DNA of 64,000 nt, from the NCBI RefSeq assembly GCF_014640615.1, contig NZ_BMHH01000010.1, positions 82,802 to 146,801 on the forward strand. Direction: 5' to 3'. The DNA is from Paramesorhizobium endophyticum (GTDB lineage: Bacteria; Pseudomonadota; Alphaproteobacteria; Rhizobiales; Rhizobiaceae). This document shows positions 1 to 10,658 of this stretch, one piece after another. The notes beneath the pieces are model-generated. The model did no database searches, was not told the origin of the DNA, and saw nothing but the letters and a program-made list of their open reading frames with translations. The first letter of the stretch is position 1; each line of letters starts with the position of its first letter. A program made the position numbers and the translations under genes.

Positions 1-2
1 TT

Positions 3-368
3 TACGCCTTGCGCTCGCTCCATCTCCCGGCGCTGGACGTCGGCGGGCCGGATTTCCTGACGCGCTACGACGGACGGCTCACAAGCGAAGACCCTTTTGC
101 AGAAACGGCGGACGACATGTCTTTTTATCTCCATGCGGACGGAACGTTTCTCAAGCTCGATCAGGATGGGCGCATTACGGTGACGGATTTCATCCGGGAA
201 CATACGGGTATCGGCACGGATGTGACATTCGCGGGGGCGAATACGCATTTCCAGATGTGGCAACCGGAGCGTTTCGAGGAACATCGCGCGACGGTGCGTG
301 CAAGGCTGGCCGCGCGGCGGCAGATGGCAGGCGGGGTGGCACTCCCACCCCAAGGGGGAGCGGAATGA
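3..368 (+). CDS. mraZ: Transcriptional regulator MraZ (5' end cut off by the window)
   Basis: MraZ is a small nucleoid-associated DNA-binding protein of two AbrB-like halves that represses the division and cell-wall operon it heads. The visible reading frame is open from the window edge, so the true start lies upstream; about 121 codons remain of a usual 140-150. The C-terminal half is typical, with the DGRxxxxxFxREHxGI block and the stretch [11 protein letters not shown], then an Arg-rich tail. The stop codon overlaps the rsmH start (ATGA), and a strong Shine-Dalgarno (GGGGGAG) for rsmH lies inside the last mraZ codons. The final 15 residues (Gly/Pro-rich) look poorly conserved. Identity is secure from both the sequence and the position directly before rsmH. 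Confidence 0.93.
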   Translation, partial: YALRSLHLPALDVGGPDFLTRYDGRLTSEDPFAETADDMSFYLHADGTFLKLDQDGRITVTDFIREHTGIGTDVTFAGANTHFQMWQPERFEEHRATVRARLAARRQMAGGVALPPQGGAE

Positions 369-1387
369 TGGCGGGCCACGGCGGAGATGCTTCTCATGCC
401 GATGGCGGACCGGCCCGCCACATTCCGGTTCTCCTCGACGAAGTCATTGCGGCGCTGGAGCCGCAGCCGGACAGGCATATCGTCGACGGCACCTTCGGGG
501 CGGGCGGTTATACGCGGCGCATCCTCGACCTCGGCGCTTCCGTCACTGCCATCGACCGGGATCCGACCGCGATTGCGGCGGGCCGCGCCATGGAAAAGGA
601 ATTTCCCGGCCGGCTGACGCTGGTGCAGGGCCGGTTTTCCGATCTCGATACGCTTGTTGCGGGCGAGCCTGACGGCATCGTGCTCGATATCGGCGTCTCG
701 TCCATGCAGATCGACGAGGCGGAGCGCGGCTTCTCCTTCCAGAAGGACGGGCCGCTCGACATGCGCATGTCGGGCGAGGGCGTCAGCGCCGCCGATGTGG
801 TCAATCGCTTGAAAGTGGGGGACCTCGCGCGCATCTTCAATTTCCTCGGCGAGGAGCGGCATGCCGGCCGCATCGCCCGGATGATCGAGAAGCGCCGGGC
901 GACCGAGCCGTTCACGCGCACCCGCGACCTCGCCAATGCCATCGAGGCGCTGGTCGGGCGCAATCCGAAAGACCGCATCCATCCGGCGACCCGGGTTTTC
1001 CAGGGCTTGCGCATTTTTGTCAATGATGAGCTGGGCGAGCTTGCCCGCGCGCTGTTCGCGGCGGAACAGGTCTTGAAGCCGGGCGGGCGGCTGGTGGTCG
1101 TCACCTTCCATTCGCTCGAGGACCGGATCGTCAAGCGCTTCTTCGCCGACCGGGAAGGGGGCGCGGGCGGCTCGCGCCATCTGCCGCAGGTTCATGAGAG
1201 GCAGGCCAGTTTCACGCCGCTGACCAAGGGCGCTGTCGGCCCGACCAGGGAAGAGGAGGAACGCAATCCGCGGGCGCGCTCGGCCAAGCTGCGCGCCGGG
1301 GTCAGGACCGCCAATCCGCCGCTCAAGGCGGATTTCTCCCTGTTCGGGCTGCCCAAGTTGCCCGATGCGTATAGTTTGAGGGATTAA
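365..1387 (+). CDS. rsmH: 16S rRNA (cytosine1402-N4)-methyltransferase RsmH
   Basis: RsmH (MraW) uses S-adenosylmethionine to methylate N4 of C1402 in 16S rRNA at the ribosomal P site. The SAM-binding motif I reads [14 protein letters not shown] near residues 40-53, followed by AIDRDP; the family block [13 protein letters not shown] and the end-of-fold [15 protein letters not shown] are intact. The length, 340 residues, is normal. The frame stays open upstream, but ATG at 365 is chosen because it sits 6 bases after GGGGGAG and overlaps the mraZ stop by four bases; a second ATG follows immediately, so the start is uncertain by one codon. ftsL begins 3 bases after the stop, so the genes are cotranscribed. 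Confidence 0.97.
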   Translation: MMAGHGGDASHADGGPARHIPVLLDEVIAALEPQPDRHIVDGTFGAGGYTRRILDLGASVTAIDRDPTAIAAGRAMEKEFPGRLTLVQGRFSDLDTLVAGEPDGIVLDIGVSSMQIDEAERGFSFQKDGPLDMRMSGEGVSAADVVNRLKVGDLARIFNFLGEERHAGRIARMIEKRRATEPFTRTRDLANAIEALVGRNPKDRIHPATRVFQGLRIFVNDELGELARALFAAEQVLKPGGRLVVVTFHSLEDRIVKRFFADREGGAGGSRHLPQVHERQASFTPLTKGAVGPTREEEERNPRARSAKLRAGVRTANPPLKADFSLFGLPKLPDAYSLRD

Positions 1388-1390
1388 CCA

Positions 1391-1777
1391 GTGCTGCGTA
1401 CCTTCGATATCATCCTGATCACGATCATGCTGGCGGCGGCGACCGTGACCTACAAGATCAAATATGACGCGGAAAAGCGGATGGCGGATATTCGTACGCT
1501 CCAGCGCAAGATCGATTCCGAGAAAGACACCATCACGCTGCTCAAGGCGGACTGGAGCCTGCTTACCCAGCCGAACCGCTTGCAGAAGCTTTCCGAAATC
1601 TACCATTCGGAGCTCAATCTCGCGCCGATCGATCCCCGGCAGATCGTCAGCATCGACGAGGTGCCCGAGCGCGCGCCTGATGATATCGAGAACATCATCT
1701 CCTCCAGCGACGAGCTTCTGGCGGCCATCAACAAGACCGACAGCATGAAAACCGGCAGCGTGGAGCAGGGCCAGTGA
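1391..1777 (+). CDS. ftsL: Cell division protein FtsL
   Basis: FtsL is a short bitopic inner-membrane protein that pairs with FtsB through a periplasmic coiled coil and links the early divisome to FtsW/FtsI. This 128-residue protein starts with GTG, has one membrane segment at about residues 3-22 (DIILITIMLAAATVTYKI) and then a heptad-rich helix (roughly 27-60, EKRMADIRTLQRKIDSEKDTI is its core). FtsL is poorly conserved, so the call rests on size, topology and the invariant position between rsmH and ftsI. The stop overlaps the GTG start of ftsI by four bases (GTGA), which suggests coupled translation. Confidence 0.92.
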   Translation: MLRTFDIILITIMLAAATVTYKIKYDAEKRMADIRTLQRKIDSEKDTITLLKADWSLLTQPNRLQKLSEIYHSELNLAPIDPRQIVSIDEVPERAPDDIENIISSSDELLAAINKTDSMKTGSVEQGQ

Positions 1778-3480
1778 ACGCTCCCACTCCCAAGCCGATC
1801 GCCTTCGAAGGGGTGCGCAAGAAAAACGGCAACCGCGCCCGCAACCGCCTGATCATGGCGATGAGCTGCTTCATCGGCATTTACGCCGTCATCGGCGGGC
1901 GGCTCGTCTATTATGGTATTCAGGACGACGAGAATGGCTCCTCGGGGCCTGCAGTGCAGAACCTCGCCTCGCGGCCCGACATCGTGGACCGCAATGGCGA
2001 GGTGCTGGCGACCGATATCAAGACCTTCTCGCTCTATGCCGAGCCGAAGCGCATCGTCGATCCTGACGAGACCATCGAGATGCTCTCCACGGTGCTGCCC
2101 GATCTCGACTGGGAATCGACCTATAAGAAATTGAAGAGCGGCGCGGGCTTCGTCTGGGTCAAGCGCGGGCTGACGCCCAGGCAGCAGAGCCAGATCATGG
2201 CGCTGGGGCTTCCCGGCGTCGGCTTCCGCACGGAAAAAATGCGCTTCTATCCGGGTGGCCCGACCGCCTCGCACATTCTCGGCCTTGTCAATATCGACAA
2301 TCAGGGCATTGCGGGGATGGAGAAATATATCGACAGCCAGGGGCTGACGGATTTGCAAACGACGGGCCTTGCGGCGCAGGAGTCGCTGGAGCCGGTCAAG
2401 CTGTCCATCGACCTGCGGGTGCAGCATATCGTGCGCGACGAACTCGTCCAGGCGATGCAGCGCTATCGCGCCATCGCGGCGGGCGCGGTGGTGCTGAACG
2501 TCAAGACCGGCGAGGTGCTGGCGATGGGGTCGGTGCCCGACTTCGACCCGAACAACCCGGTCAACGCGCTCGACAAGGACCATCTGAACCGCATGTCGGC
2601 GGGCACCTATGAGATGGGCTCGACGATCAAGAGCTTCACCACCGCCATGGCGCTGAACGATGGCGGGGCGACACTGAACACGGTGTTCGACGCGTCGAAG
2701 CCGCTCCGGTTCGGGCGGCAGATGATCCGCGATTTCCACGGCAAGGGTCGCCCGCTGACGCTGACGGAAGTGTTCCTCTATTCGTCCAACATCGGCTCCG
2801 GCCATGAGGCGCAGCTGGTGGGGGTGGACGGGCATCGCGCTTTCCTGAAGCGCATGGGCCTGCTCGACCGCATGGAGACGGAACTGCCCGAAATCGCCCG
2901 TCCCGTGGAGCCGAAAGTGTGGAAGAAGGTCCATTCCATGACCATCTCCTTCGGCCACGGCATGATGACGACGCCCTTGCAGGTGGCGGTGGGGGCGGCG
3001 GCGCTGATGAATGGCGGCAAGCTCATCCAGCCCACTTTCCTGCCGCGCAGCGAAGACCAGGCCAACGCACTGGCCAAGCAGGTGATCAATCCGAAGACCA
3101 GCAACGACATGCGCTATCTCTATCGCCTCAACGCGACGGCGCCGGGCGGCTCGGGCAAGCGGGCGACGGTGCCGGGCTATCGCGTGGGCGGCAAGACAGG
3201 CACGGCGGAAAAGGTCGTGGGCGGGCGCTACGCCAAGGATGTGCGCTTCAACGCCTTCCTCGCCGCCTTTCCGATGGACGACCCGACCTATATCGTGCTG
3301 ACGATCATCGACGAGCCGAAACCGGAGCCGGGCAAGGCCACCGCCACCGCCGGTCTCAACGCAGCGCCGATGGTCTCCAACATTATTCGCCGTTCCGCCT
3401 CATTTTTGGGGGTAAAGCCCGATTTCAGCCAAGAAGGCGCGCCCATGCTGGTTTCATACGACCTTAACGCCGACGACTGA
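1774..3480 (+). CDS. ftsI: Septal peptidoglycan transpeptidase FtsI (PBP3)
   Basis: FtsI is the monofunctional class B penicillin-binding protein that crosslinks septal peptidoglycan with FtsW. It has an N-terminal membrane anchor (about residues 28-45), a PBP dimerisation/pedestal domain (about 65-210) and a transpeptidase domain. All three active-site motifs are present: S283-T-I-K, S337-S-N339 and K474-T-G. Length 568 is normal. The GTG start overlaps the ftsL stop. After its stop there are 40 bases before murE with no obvious terminator, so transcription probably continues. The cell division role is known for the family; nothing in this copy looks degenerate. Confidence 0.97.
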   Translation: MNAPTPKPIAFEGVRKKNGNRARNRLIMAMSCFIGIYAVIGGRLVYYGIQDDENGSSGPAVQNLASRPDIVDRNGEVLATDIKTFSLYAEPKRIVDPDETIEMLSTVLPDLDWESTYKKLKSGAGFVWVKRGLTPRQQSQIMALGLPGVGFRTEKMRFYPGGPTASHILGLVNIDNQGIAGMEKYIDSQGLTDLQTTGLAAQESLEPVKLSIDLRVQHIVRDELVQAMQRYRAIAAGAVVLNVKTGEVLAMGSVPDFDPNNPVNALDKDHLNRMSAGTYEMGSTIKSFTTAMALNDGGATLNTVFDASKPLRFGRQMIRDFHGKGRPLTLTEVFLYSSNIGSGHEAQLVGVDGHRAFLKRMGLLDRMETELPEIARPVEPKVWKKVHSMTISFGHGMMTTPLQVAVGAAALMNGGKLIQPTFLPRSEDQANALAKQVINPKTSNDMRYLYRLNATAPGGSGKRATVPGYRVGGKTGTAEKVVGGRYAKDVRFNAFLAAFPMDDPTYIVLTIIDEPKPEPGKATATAGLNAAPMVSNIIRRSASFLGVKPDFSQEGAPMLVSYDLNADD

Positions 3481-3520
3481 TTCGCGGCGCGCATAGCCTA
3501 TAGACAGCCCGTAGAGAAAA

Positions 3521-4990
3521 ATGTCTGGACTCCAAATGAAATTGAAGGAAATCGCCGATCTTTCCAGCGTTCCCGATAAGGCAATCGGAGAATTGGACAT
3601 CGCCGGGCTTACGTCGGATTCACGCAATGCGCGCGAGGGCTATCTCTTCGCCGCGCTGAAGGGCGTGAAGGCGGATGGCGGCAGGTTTGCCGCCGACGCC
3701 GTTTCGCGTGGCGCGGTCGCTGTCATCGCCGGGCCGGATGCGGAGCTGGGCTCGCCGAATGTGCCGGTCATCCGAGTGGAAGACCCGCGCCGGACCCTTG
3801 CGCTCGCTGCTGCGGCATTCCACGGCAAGCAGCCGGAAATCATGGTCGCGGTGACAGGCACGAGCGGCAAGACGTCCGTTGCCTCGTTCACGCGGCAAGT
3901 CTGGGCGGATGCAGGCTTCCCGGCAGCCAATATCGGCACGACCGGCGTGTTCTCGCCGACGCGCAGCGATTACGGCTCGCTGACGACACCGGACCCGGTG
4001 GAACTGCACCGCGTCCTGCGCGAGCTTGCCGAAGAGGGCGTTACTCACGCGGCGATGGAAGCCTCCTCGCACGGGCTCGATCAGCGCCGTCTCGACGGGG
4101 TGAAGTTGGCGGCGGGCGCGTTCACCAATCTCGGGCGCGACCATATGGATTACCATCCGACCGTCGATGATTATCTCGCCGCCAAGATGCGGCTGTTCGA
4201 TACGCTGCTGCCGAAGGGCGCTCCGGCGATCATCTTCGCCGATGACGAGTTCTCGCAGCGCGCCATCGAAGTGGCGAAGGCGGCGGGCAATGAGGTGCTG
4301 ACCGTCGGGCGCAAGGGCACGTTCATCGTACTGAAGCGCGTGGAGCACGAGCGCTTCCGGCAGCATGCGGAAGTTCGGATCGGCGATGAGATCCATGAAA
4401 TCAGCCTGCCGCTGGCGGGCGATTTCCAGGTGGCCAATGCGCTGGTCGCGGCGGGGCTGGCGATTGCCACGGGCGTTCCGGCGGCGGCGGCGATGCGGGC
4501 GCTGGAGCGGCTGAAAGGCGCGCCGGGCCGTCTCGATCTCGTCGGGGCGACCGAGGATGGCGCGCCCGCCTATGTCGATTACGCACATAAGCCGGACGCG
4601 CTGGAAAATGTGCTCACCTCCGTGCGTCCCTTTACAACAGGCCGCGTCATCGTCGTCTTCGGCTGCGGCGGCGACCGCGACACGGGCAAGCGCCCGATGA
4701 TGGGCGAAATCGCGACGCGCCTTGCCGATGTGGTCATCGTCACCGACGACAATCCGCGCTCGGAAGTGCCCGCAAGCATCCGCGCGCAGATTCTGGCGGC
4801 GGCGCCGAGAGCCACCGAGATCGGCGACCGGCGCGAGGCAATCCGCACGGCAGTCAACATGATGCAATCGGGCGACACGCTCATCGTCGCGGGCAAGGGG
4901 CATGAGGAAGGCCAAACCATCGGCGGGGTGACGCATCCCTTCTCCGACCACGCCGAAGTGGCCGCTGCGCTCAAGGAACGGTTGAAATGA
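3521..4990 (+). CDS. murE: UDP-MurNAc-tripeptide synthetase MurE (meso-DAP adding)
   Basis: MurE is a cytoplasmic ATP-dependent ligase that adds the third stem-peptide residue to UDP-MurNAc-L-Ala-D-Glu. The Mur-ligase P-loop is GTSGKT at residues 113-118. The DNPR motif at 410-413, followed by SE, is the signature of enzymes selecting meso-diaminopimelate, so this is a Gram-negative-type MurE. Domains run in the usual order: UDP-substrate-binding (1-100), central ATPase (105-335), C-terminal (340-489). ATG at 3521 has only a weak upstream purine run (GAGAAAAA); an in-frame ATG five codons later is a possible alternative. The stop overlaps the murF start (ATGA). Confidence 0.97.
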   Translation: MSGLQMKLKEIADLSSVPDKAIGELDIAGLTSDSRNAREGYLFAALKGVKADGGRFAADAVSRGAVAVIAGPDAELGSPNVPVIRVEDPRRTLALAAAAFHGKQPEIMVAVTGTSGKTSVASFTRQVWADAGFPAANIGTTGVFSPTRSDYGSLTTPDPVELHRVLRELAEEGVTHAAMEASSHGLDQRRLDGVKLAAGAFTNLGRDHMDYHPTVDDYLAAKMRLFDTLLPKGAPAIIFADDEFSQRAIEVAKAAGNEVLTVGRKGTFIVLKRVEHERFRQHAEVRIGDEIHEISLPLAGDFQVANALVAAGLAIATGVPAAAAMRALERLKGAPGRLDLVGATEDGAPAYVDYAHKPDALENVLTSVRPFTTGRVIVVFGCGGDRDTGKRPMMGEIATRLADVVIVTDDNPRSEVPASIRAQILAAAPRATEIGDRREAIRTAVNMMQSGDTLIVAGKGHEEGQTIGGVTHPFSDHAEVAAALKERLK

Positions 4991-6420
4991 ACTGGCTATG
5001 GACATCCGCCGATATGGTGGAAGCGATGGGCGGCAGGCCGTTCGGCACGCTGCCGGAAGGCATAAACGGCATTTCCATCGATACGCGTACGTTGAAGCCG
5101 GGCGATGCCTTCTTCGCAATTAAGGGCGAGCAATTCGACGGCCATGATTTCGCTTCCATCGCCATGGCGGCAGGCGCGGGACTGATCGTGGTGGCGGAGG
5201 CGAAGCTCCCGGCGCTCGGCAAATTGCATGTGCCGATGATCGTGGTCGAGGACGTGCTGGAGAGCCTGGCGCGGCTCGGCATCGCCTCGCGGGCGCGCTC
5301 GAAGGCGAAGATCATCGCCGTGACGGGTTCTGTCGGCAAGACGACGACCAAGGAAGCGCTGCGGCATGTGCTATCCGAGGCCGGGAAGGTCCATGCCTCG
5401 ATCGCCTCGTTCAACAATCATTGGGGCGTGCCGCTGACGCTGGCGCGGATGCCTGACGATACCGAATTTGGTGTGTTCGAGATCGGCATGAACCATGCCA
5501 ATGAAATCCGTCCGCTGGTGAAGATGGTGCGCCCGCATGTGGCTGTTATCACGCTGATCGCGCCCGCCCATCTCGGCCATTTCAAGGACATGAACGAAAT
5601 CGCGGCGGCCAAGGCGGAAATCTTCGAAGGCGTTGAGCCGGACGGCTATGCGCTGCTCAACCGCGACGACGAGCGTTTCGGCCTGTTGAAGGAACTGGCG
5701 GAAAAGGCCGGCGTCCCGCATGTCCACACCTTCGGCGAGAGCGAGGGGGCCGATTATCGCGCGGAGAAGGTGAAGCTTCTGCCCAATTGCTCCTGCCTGA
5801 CGGCATCCCTGGCCGGACAGGAAGCGGTGGTGAAGATCGGCGCGCCGGGACGGCATATCGTGTGGAACGCGCTCGCGACGCTCGGCGCCGCGCATCTGGT
5901 GGGCGCGGATGTGGCCAAGGTGGCTATGGCGCTCGCCACGCTCAGGGCCGAGGAAGGCCGCGGGGCGCGCTATCGCCTGCGCCATCCGCAAGGCGACATC
6001 ACGCTGATCGACGAAAGCTACAACGCCAATCCGACTTCGATGCGGGCGGCGCTCGATCTGTTGAAATCCGCCCAGCCGGAAGGCGAGGGGCGGCGCATCG
6101 CCGTTCTCGGCGATATGCTGGAGCTGGGCGAGCATTCGGCGCAGCTGCACCGCGACCTGGTAAAGCCGATCAAGGAGGCGGGTGTCGACGTACTTTTTAT
6201 CGGCGGGCCGGAGATGTCTGTGCTTCCCGATGCGTTGCCGGTTGAAATTCACACAGAATACAGGCAGAGCGTCGAGGAGTTGCAGCCGCTGGTGATCAAG
6301 GCGCTCCGCCCGGGCGATGCCGTCATGGTGAAATCGTCGAAAGGGATCGGATTCTCCCGGATCGTCAAGGCGTTGCTCGACAAGTACCCGCCTGCCGACT
6401 CCATGGAAGCGGCTGAGTAG
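4987..6420 (+). CDS. murF: UDP-MurNAc-pentapeptide synthetase MurF
   Basis: MurF ligates D-Ala-D-Ala to the UDP-MurNAc-tripeptide, the last cytoplasmic nucleotide-precursor step. The P-loop is GSVGKTTTK at about residues 114-122, the Mur-ligase central motif [12 protein letters not shown] follows, and the C-terminal domain holds [15 protein letters not shown]. Length 477 is usual. The gene overlaps murE by four bases. Downstream, 360 bases without a gene separate it from mraY, filled largely by the first paired-palindrome repeat, so expression of the following block may be partly uncoupled from that of murE-murF. Confidence 0.97.
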   Translation: MNWLWTSADMVEAMGGRPFGTLPEGINGISIDTRTLKPGDAFFAIKGEQFDGHDFASIAMAAGAGLIVVAEAKLPALGKLHVPMIVVEDVLESLARLGIASRARSKAKIIAVTGSVGKTTTKEALRHVLSEAGKVHASIASFNNHWGVPLTLARMPDDTEFGVFEIGMNHANEIRPLVKMVRPHVAVITLIAPAHLGHFKDMNEIAAAKAEIFEGVEPDGYALLNRDDERFGLLKELAEKAGVPHVHTFGESEGADYRAEKVKLLPNCSCLTASLAGQEAVVKIGAPGRHIVWNALATLGAAHLVGADVAKVAMALATLRAEEGRGARYRLRHPQGDITLIDESYNANPTSMRAALDLLKSAQPEGEGRRIAVLGDMLELGEHSAQLHRDLVKPIKEAGVDVLFIGGPEMSVLPDALPVEIHTEYRQSVEELQPLVIKALRPGDAVMVKSSKGIGFSRIVKALLDKYPPADSMEAAE

Positions 6421-6517
6421 CCCGCAGCTCCAGAGCGGGATGTAGAAACAGTTTCGTGCGTCCTGTTCTTGAACTCGGTTCTAAAAAACGGATTCTTATT
6501 TTGATGGAAGTGCCAGG

Positions 6518-6678
6518 CACCCCCCTCTGCCCTGCCGGGCATCTCCCCCACAAGGGGGGAGATTGGCTGACACGGTCCGCTTCCCTCATTCTTCAAGGTT
6601 CGCGTTTGGTGCCAAGAGTTGATGAAGGCCTAATCTCCCCCCTTGTGGGGGAGATGCCCGGCAGGGCAGAGGGGGGTG
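6518..6678. repeat. Family I paired palindromic repeat, copy 1 (murF-mraY gap)
   Basis: Two perfect 47-base inverted arms (6518-6564 and 6632-6678) are separated by 67 bases. Each arm contains the core CTCTGCCCTGCCGGGC and a second small palindrome CTCCCCCACAAGGGGGGAG, so each arm can fold alone or the two can form one long hairpin. Two further copies in the window share the arms, the spacing and part of the centre (GATGAAGGCC before the second arm). The structure resembles the RIME/REPIN class of non-coding mobile palindromes. The rest of the 6421-6781 gap shows no gene. Confidence 0.93.
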
Positions 6679-6781
6679 GCTTTCGCCAGCGTTTCCAAGT
6701 GAAAATGAAAAATTCCAGCCGAATGATCTCCCCCGGAAGCCGGCAACTTTTCGGGGGTTTGCTAGGGGGATCGCAATCCTT

Positions 6782-7864
6782 ATGCTGACGTTTCTGACCC
6801 AATTTTCCGATTATGTGCCCGGGTTCAACGTGTTCCGATACATCACGTTTCGCACCGGCGGGGCACTGATCACGTCGGCGCTGCTGGTCTTCCTGTTCGG
6901 ACCCATGATCATCAACTCGTTGCGCATCCGGCAGGGCAAGGGCCAGCCGATCCGCGCCGACGGCCCGCAGACCCATTTCAAGAAGGCGGGGACGCCGACG
7001 ATGGGCGGGCTGATGATCATGTTCGGCATTCTCACTTCGTCCTTCCTCTGGGCGAATTTAACGAGCGTTTATGTCTGGGTGGCGTTGCTCGTCTCGGTCG
7101 GCTTCGGCGCGATCGGCTTCTACGACGACTACCTCAAAGTCACCAAGCAGTCGGACAAGGGCTTTTCCGGCAAGGCGCGGCTCGGCATCGAATTCATCAT
7201 CGCGGCCATCGCCGGGTGGTTCATCATGCATGCCGGGCAGGAGCCATTCTCCTCGTCGCTGACCTTTCCGTTCATGAAACAGCTCGTCATCAATCTCGGC
7301 TTGTTCTTCATTCCCGTCGCCGCCTTCGTCATGGTCGGCGCGGGCAATGCGGTCAATCTGACCGATGGCCTCGACGGGCTGGCCATCGTGCCTGTCATGG
7401 TGGCCGCCGCCTCCTTCGGCTTCATCGCCTATCTCTCGGGCAATGCGATCTTCGCGGATTATCTGCAGATCCATTTCGTCCCCGGCACGGGCGAGCTTGC
7501 CGTGGTTCTGGGCGCGGTGATCGGCGCCAGCCTGGGCTTTCTCTGGTTCAACGCCCCGCCCGCCGCAATCTTCATGGGCGACACCGGTTCTCTGGCGCTG
7601 GGCGGCTTGCTCGGCGCTGTGGCTGTCGCAACCAAGCATGAGATCGTGCTTGCCATTATTGGCGGCCTGTTCGTGGTCGAGGCACTGTCTGTCATCATCC
7701 AGGTCGGCTGGTTCAAGCGTACGGGCCGTCGCGTATTCCTGATGGCGCCGATCCATCACCATTTCGAAAAGAAGGGCTGGACCGAGAGCCAGGTGGTGAT
7801 CCGTTTCTGGATTGTCTCGATCATCCTCGCCCTCATCGGCCTGTCTACATTGAAGCTGAGATAA
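6782..7864 (+). CDS. mraY: Phospho-MurNAc-pentapeptide transferase MraY
   Basis: MraY transfers phospho-MurNAc-pentapeptide from UDP to undecaprenyl phosphate, making lipid I on the cytoplasmic face of the inner membrane. The 360-residue protein has about ten membrane helices. Conserved catalytic and Mg-binding motifs are seen: FYDDYLKV (about 113-120), [10 protein letters not shown] (about 196-205), [12 protein letters not shown] (about 263-274) and HHHFEKKGW near 325. No strong Shine-Dalgarno is visible before ATG; the upstream G-rich stretch (GGGGGTTTGCTAGGGGGATCG) ends about 9 bases away and may serve. murD follows after four bases. Confidence 0.97.
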   Translation: MLTFLTQFSDYVPGFNVFRYITFRTGGALITSALLVFLFGPMIINSLRIRQGKGQPIRADGPQTHFKKAGTPTMGGLMIMFGILTSSFLWANLTSVYVWVALLVSVGFGAIGFYDDYLKVTKQSDKGFSGKARLGIEFIIAAIAGWFIMHAGQEPFSSSLTFPFMKQLVINLGLFFIPVAAFVMVGAGNAVNLTDGLDGLAIVPVMVAAASFGFIAYLSGNAIFADYLQIHFVPGTGELAVVLGAVIGASLGFLWFNAPPAAIFMGDTGSLALGGLLGAVAVATKHEIVLAIIGGLFVVEALSVIIQVGWFKRTGRRVFLMAPIHHHFEKKGWTESQVVIRFWIVSIILALIGLSTLKLR

Positions 7865-7868
7865 ACGC

Positions 7869-9254
7869 ATGATCCCCGCCCATTCCTTCAAGGACAAATC
7901 GGTTGCGCTGTTCGGGCTCGGCGGCTCCGGCATCGCCACGGCGCGGGCCATCCAGGAGGGCGGGGCCCTTGTGCTGGCATGGGATGACAATCCGGCGAGC
8001 GTGGAACGGGCCAATGGGGCGGGCATCCCGACAGGCGATCTGAGGCAGGCGGACTGGAAGGGGTTTTCCTCCTTCGTGCTTTCGCCAGGCGTGCCGCTCA
8101 CTCATCCGCGTCCGCACTGGAGCGTGGATCTGGCGCGGGCGGCTGGGGTGGAGATCATCGGCGACATCGAACTCTTCGTCCGCGAGCGGAATCGGACCGC
8201 GCCGGATTGCCCGTTCATCGCCATCACCGGCACCAATGGCAAATCGACCACCACGGCGCTCATCGCGCATATCGTCAGGGCGTCGGGCCGGGACGTGCAG
8301 CTTGGCGGTAATATCGGCACGGCTGTTATGACGCTGGAGGCGCCGTCCGACGAGCGGCACTATGTGGTGGAATGCTCCTCATACCAGATCGACCTTGCGC
8401 CCTCGATCAACCCGACTGCCGGTATCCTTTTGAACCTCACGCCTGACCATCTCGACCGGCACGGCACCATGCAGCATTACGCCGATATCAAGGAGCGGCT
8501 CGTGGCCGGGAGCGGCACGGCCATTGTCGGCGTCGATGACAGCTATTGTGCCCAAATTGCCGACCGGCTGGAGCGGACGGGGAAGACGGTCATCCGCATT
8601 TCCAAGCGCCAGCCCTTGGCCGATGGGCTTTATGCCGACGGAGCGCGGCTGATGCGGGTGAGCGGGGGCAGGGTGGAGGAAATTGCCTCGCTCGAGGGCA
8701 TCGGCTCCCTGCGCGGCGAGCACAATGCACAAAATGCACTGGCGGCGGTGGCGGCGTGTCTCACGGCGGGTCTCGATATCGCGGAAATCCGCGCCGGGCT
8801 TCAATCCTTTCCCGGCCTCGCGCACCGCATGGAGCAGGTGGCTCGCTTAAGCAAGGTGCTGTTCGTCAACGATTCCAAGGCGACCAATGCGGACGCCGCC
8901 GCACCCGCGCTGTCGTCTTTCCCGCGCATTTACTGGATCGCGGGCGGGTTGCCGAAGGAAGGCGGCATCGCGTCGCTCTCCGGCTTCTTCCCGCGTATCG
9001 CCAAGGCCTATCTTATCGGCGAAGCCGCCCCGCAATTTGCCGCGACTCTGGGCGAAGCGGTTTCTTACGAAATTTCCGGCACGATTGCTGCGGCGGTGGA
9101 GCATGCGGCGCGCGACGCGGGGCAGGATGAGGCGGCCGAGCCTGTGGTGCTGCTATCGCCTGCGTGTGCGAGCTTCGACCAGTTCCAGAATTTCGAGAAA
9201 CGAGGCGAGGCGTTCCGGGAAGCGGTGATGGAATTGGGAGCGGTGCGGGTTTGA
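7869..9254 (+). CDS. murD: UDP-MurNAc-L-alanine--D-glutamate ligase MurD
   Basis: MurD adds D-glutamate to UDP-MurNAc-L-Ala in the cytoplasm. The N-terminal Rossmann motif GLGGSGIAT is at about residues 17-25, and the ATP loop GTNGKSTT spans 121-128. Later the characteristic block LAHRMEQV and the motif [10 protein letters not shown] (about 337-346) are intact. The 461-residue length is normal. The gene is spaced four bases from mraY and is followed by 237 bases containing the second paired-palindrome element before ftsW. Confidence 0.97.
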   Translation: MIPAHSFKDKSVALFGLGGSGIATARAIQEGGALVLAWDDNPASVERANGAGIPTGDLRQADWKGFSSFVLSPGVPLTHPRPHWSVDLARAAGVEIIGDIELFVRERNRTAPDCPFIAITGTNGKSTTTALIAHIVRASGRDVQLGGNIGTAVMTLEAPSDERHYVVECSSYQIDLAPSINPTAGILLNLTPDHLDRHGTMQHYADIKERLVAGSGTAIVGVDDSYCAQIADRLERTGKTVIRISKRQPLADGLYADGARLMRVSGGRVEEIASLEGIGSLRGEHNAQNALAAVAACLTAGLDIAEIRAGLQSFPGLAHRMEQVARLSKVLFVNDSKATNADAAAPALSSFPRIYWIAGGLPKEGGIASLSGFFPRIAKAYLIGEAAPQFAATLGEAVSYEISGTIAAAVEHAARDAGQDEAAEPVVLLSPACASFDQFQNFEKRGEAFREAVMELGAVRV

Positions 9255-9287
9255 GATGACGACTTTATATTCCCACGCTTGGCGCAA

Positions 9288-9447
9288 CACCCCCCTCTGC
9301 CCTGCCGGGCATCTCCCCCACAAGGGGGGAGATCGGCTGGCATCATCCACGGCGCTCATCCTGCAACATCCGCGATTGGTGCAGAGCGTTTCTGAAAGCG
9401 TAATCTCCCCCCTTGTGGGGGAGATGCCCGGCAGGGCAGAGGGGAGG
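9288..9447. repeat. Family I paired palindromic repeat, copy 2 (murD-ftsW gap)
   Basis: Inverted arms at 9288-9333 and about 9402-9447 are separated by 68 bases and match copy 1 arm for arm, except that the outer end of the second arm diverges (GAGGGGAGG instead of GAGGGGGGTGG). The sequence just after the element, ACTGTCCCGC, is also found after copy 3, so the mobile unit may extend about 12 bases beyond the second arm. The element ends 44 bases before ftsW. Confidence 0.92.
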
Positions 9448-9491
9448 ACTGTCCCGCAGACGCTTCCGTCCGAGAGTAAAGGAGCCCACCC

Positions 9492-10655
9492 ATGGTAAGC
9501 CGCGTCGACCGGGGGCCTGTCGCGAATTGGTGGTGGACGATTGATCGCTTTTTCCTGGCCGCCTGCCTGGCGCTGATGGGGCTGGGCATACTGCTTTCCT
9601 TTGCCGCCAGCCCGGCGGTGGCGGAACGCATTGGGCTCTCCAGCTTCCATTTCGTCGAGCGGCAGATCGTGTTCATGATCCCGGCTCTGGTGGTGATGAT
9701 CGCGATTTCCTTCATGGGGCAGCGGGATATCAGGCGCTTTGCGCTGATCCTGCTGGGCGTGTCGCTGCTCATGATGGTCGCCGCGCTGCTCTTCGGCGTC
9801 GAGGTCAAGGGCTCGCGGCGGTGGATTTCGTTTGTGGGCATATCGATCCAGCCCTCTGAGTTCATGAAGCCCGCCTTTGTCGTCATCTGCGCGTGGCTTT
9901 TCGCGGAGCATGAGCGGCGGCCGGATATTCCCGGCAATCTCTTCGCCATGCTGCTTTTTGCACTTGTCGCGGCGCTGCTTGTTGCCCAGCCGGACCTGGG
10001 CCAGACCATGCTGACGGCGGCGACGTGGGGGGCGATGTTCTTCATGGCGGGGATGCCGTGGTTCTGGATCGTCGTGCTCGGGGCAGGGGCGATTGCCGGC
10101 GGGTTCGGCGCCTACACTTTCTTCCCGCACGTCGCGGGCCGTATCGACCGCTTCCTGACCGGAGAGGGCGATACGTTTCAGGTGGATGCGGGACGCGAGG
10201 CAATCGTGCGCGGCGGCTGGTTCGGGCAGGGGCCGGGCGAGGGGACGATCAAGCGCATCATCCCGGACAGCCATACGGACTTCATCTTTTCGGTGGCGGC
10301 GGAGGAATATGGCATTATCCTCTGCCTGCTGATCATGCTGCTCTTCGCCTTCATCGTGGTGCGCGGCCTCACGATTGCGCTAAAAGAACGCGACGAGTTC
10401 ACCCGTCTGGCGGTGTCCGGCATCGTCATCCTGTTCGGCTTCCAGTCGATCATCAACATGGCGGTGAACCTTCACTTGATGCCGGCCAAGGGCATGACGC
10501 TGCCCTTCATCTCCTATGGCGGCTCGTCGCTTATCGCGGTGGCGATCACCATGGGCATTCTGCTGGCACTGACGCGGCGCCGACCCGAGGCGCGCATGTC
10601 CGCCTCGCTCGATTTCGGTTCCGGCGGCCGTCAGCTTCCCCTGATCGGAGGGTAA
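9492..10655 (+). CDS. ftsW: Septal lipid II polymerase FtsW
   Basis: FtsW is the SEDS-family glycosyltransferase that polymerises lipid II at the septum together with FtsI. About ten membrane helices can be drawn over 387 residues. The SEDS signature near the C-terminus is present (LPFISYGGSSLIAVAI, about residues 337-352), as are KGSRRWISF and the large periplasmic loop with the REAIVRGGWFGQGPGEG block. ATG follows AAAGGAG at a good distance. murG begins three bases after the stop. Confidence 0.97.
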   Translation: MVSRVDRGPVANWWWTIDRFFLAACLALMGLGILLSFAASPAVAERIGLSSFHFVERQIVFMIPALVVMIAISFMGQRDIRRFALILLGVSLLMMVAALLFGVEVKGSRRWISFVGISIQPSEFMKPAFVVICAWLFAEHERRPDIPGNLFAMLLFALVAALLVAQPDLGQTMLTAATWGAMFFMAGMPWFWIVVLGAGAIAGGFGAYTFFPHVAGRIDRFLTGEGDTFQVDAGREAIVRGGWFGQGPGEGTIKRIIPDSHTDFIFSVAAEEYGIILCLLIMLLFAFIVVRGLTIALKERDEFTRLAVSGIVILFGFQSIINMAVNLHLMPAKGMTLPFISYGGSSLIAVAITMGILLALTRRRPEARMSASLDFGSGGRQLPLIGG

Positions 10656-10658
10656 CAG

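Noticed and set aside
161..1606. 481-codon open frame on the minus strand across rsmH and ftsL
   Set aside because: It is antisense to two certain genes; long antisense frames are common in GC-rich DNA and its peptide resembles no family.
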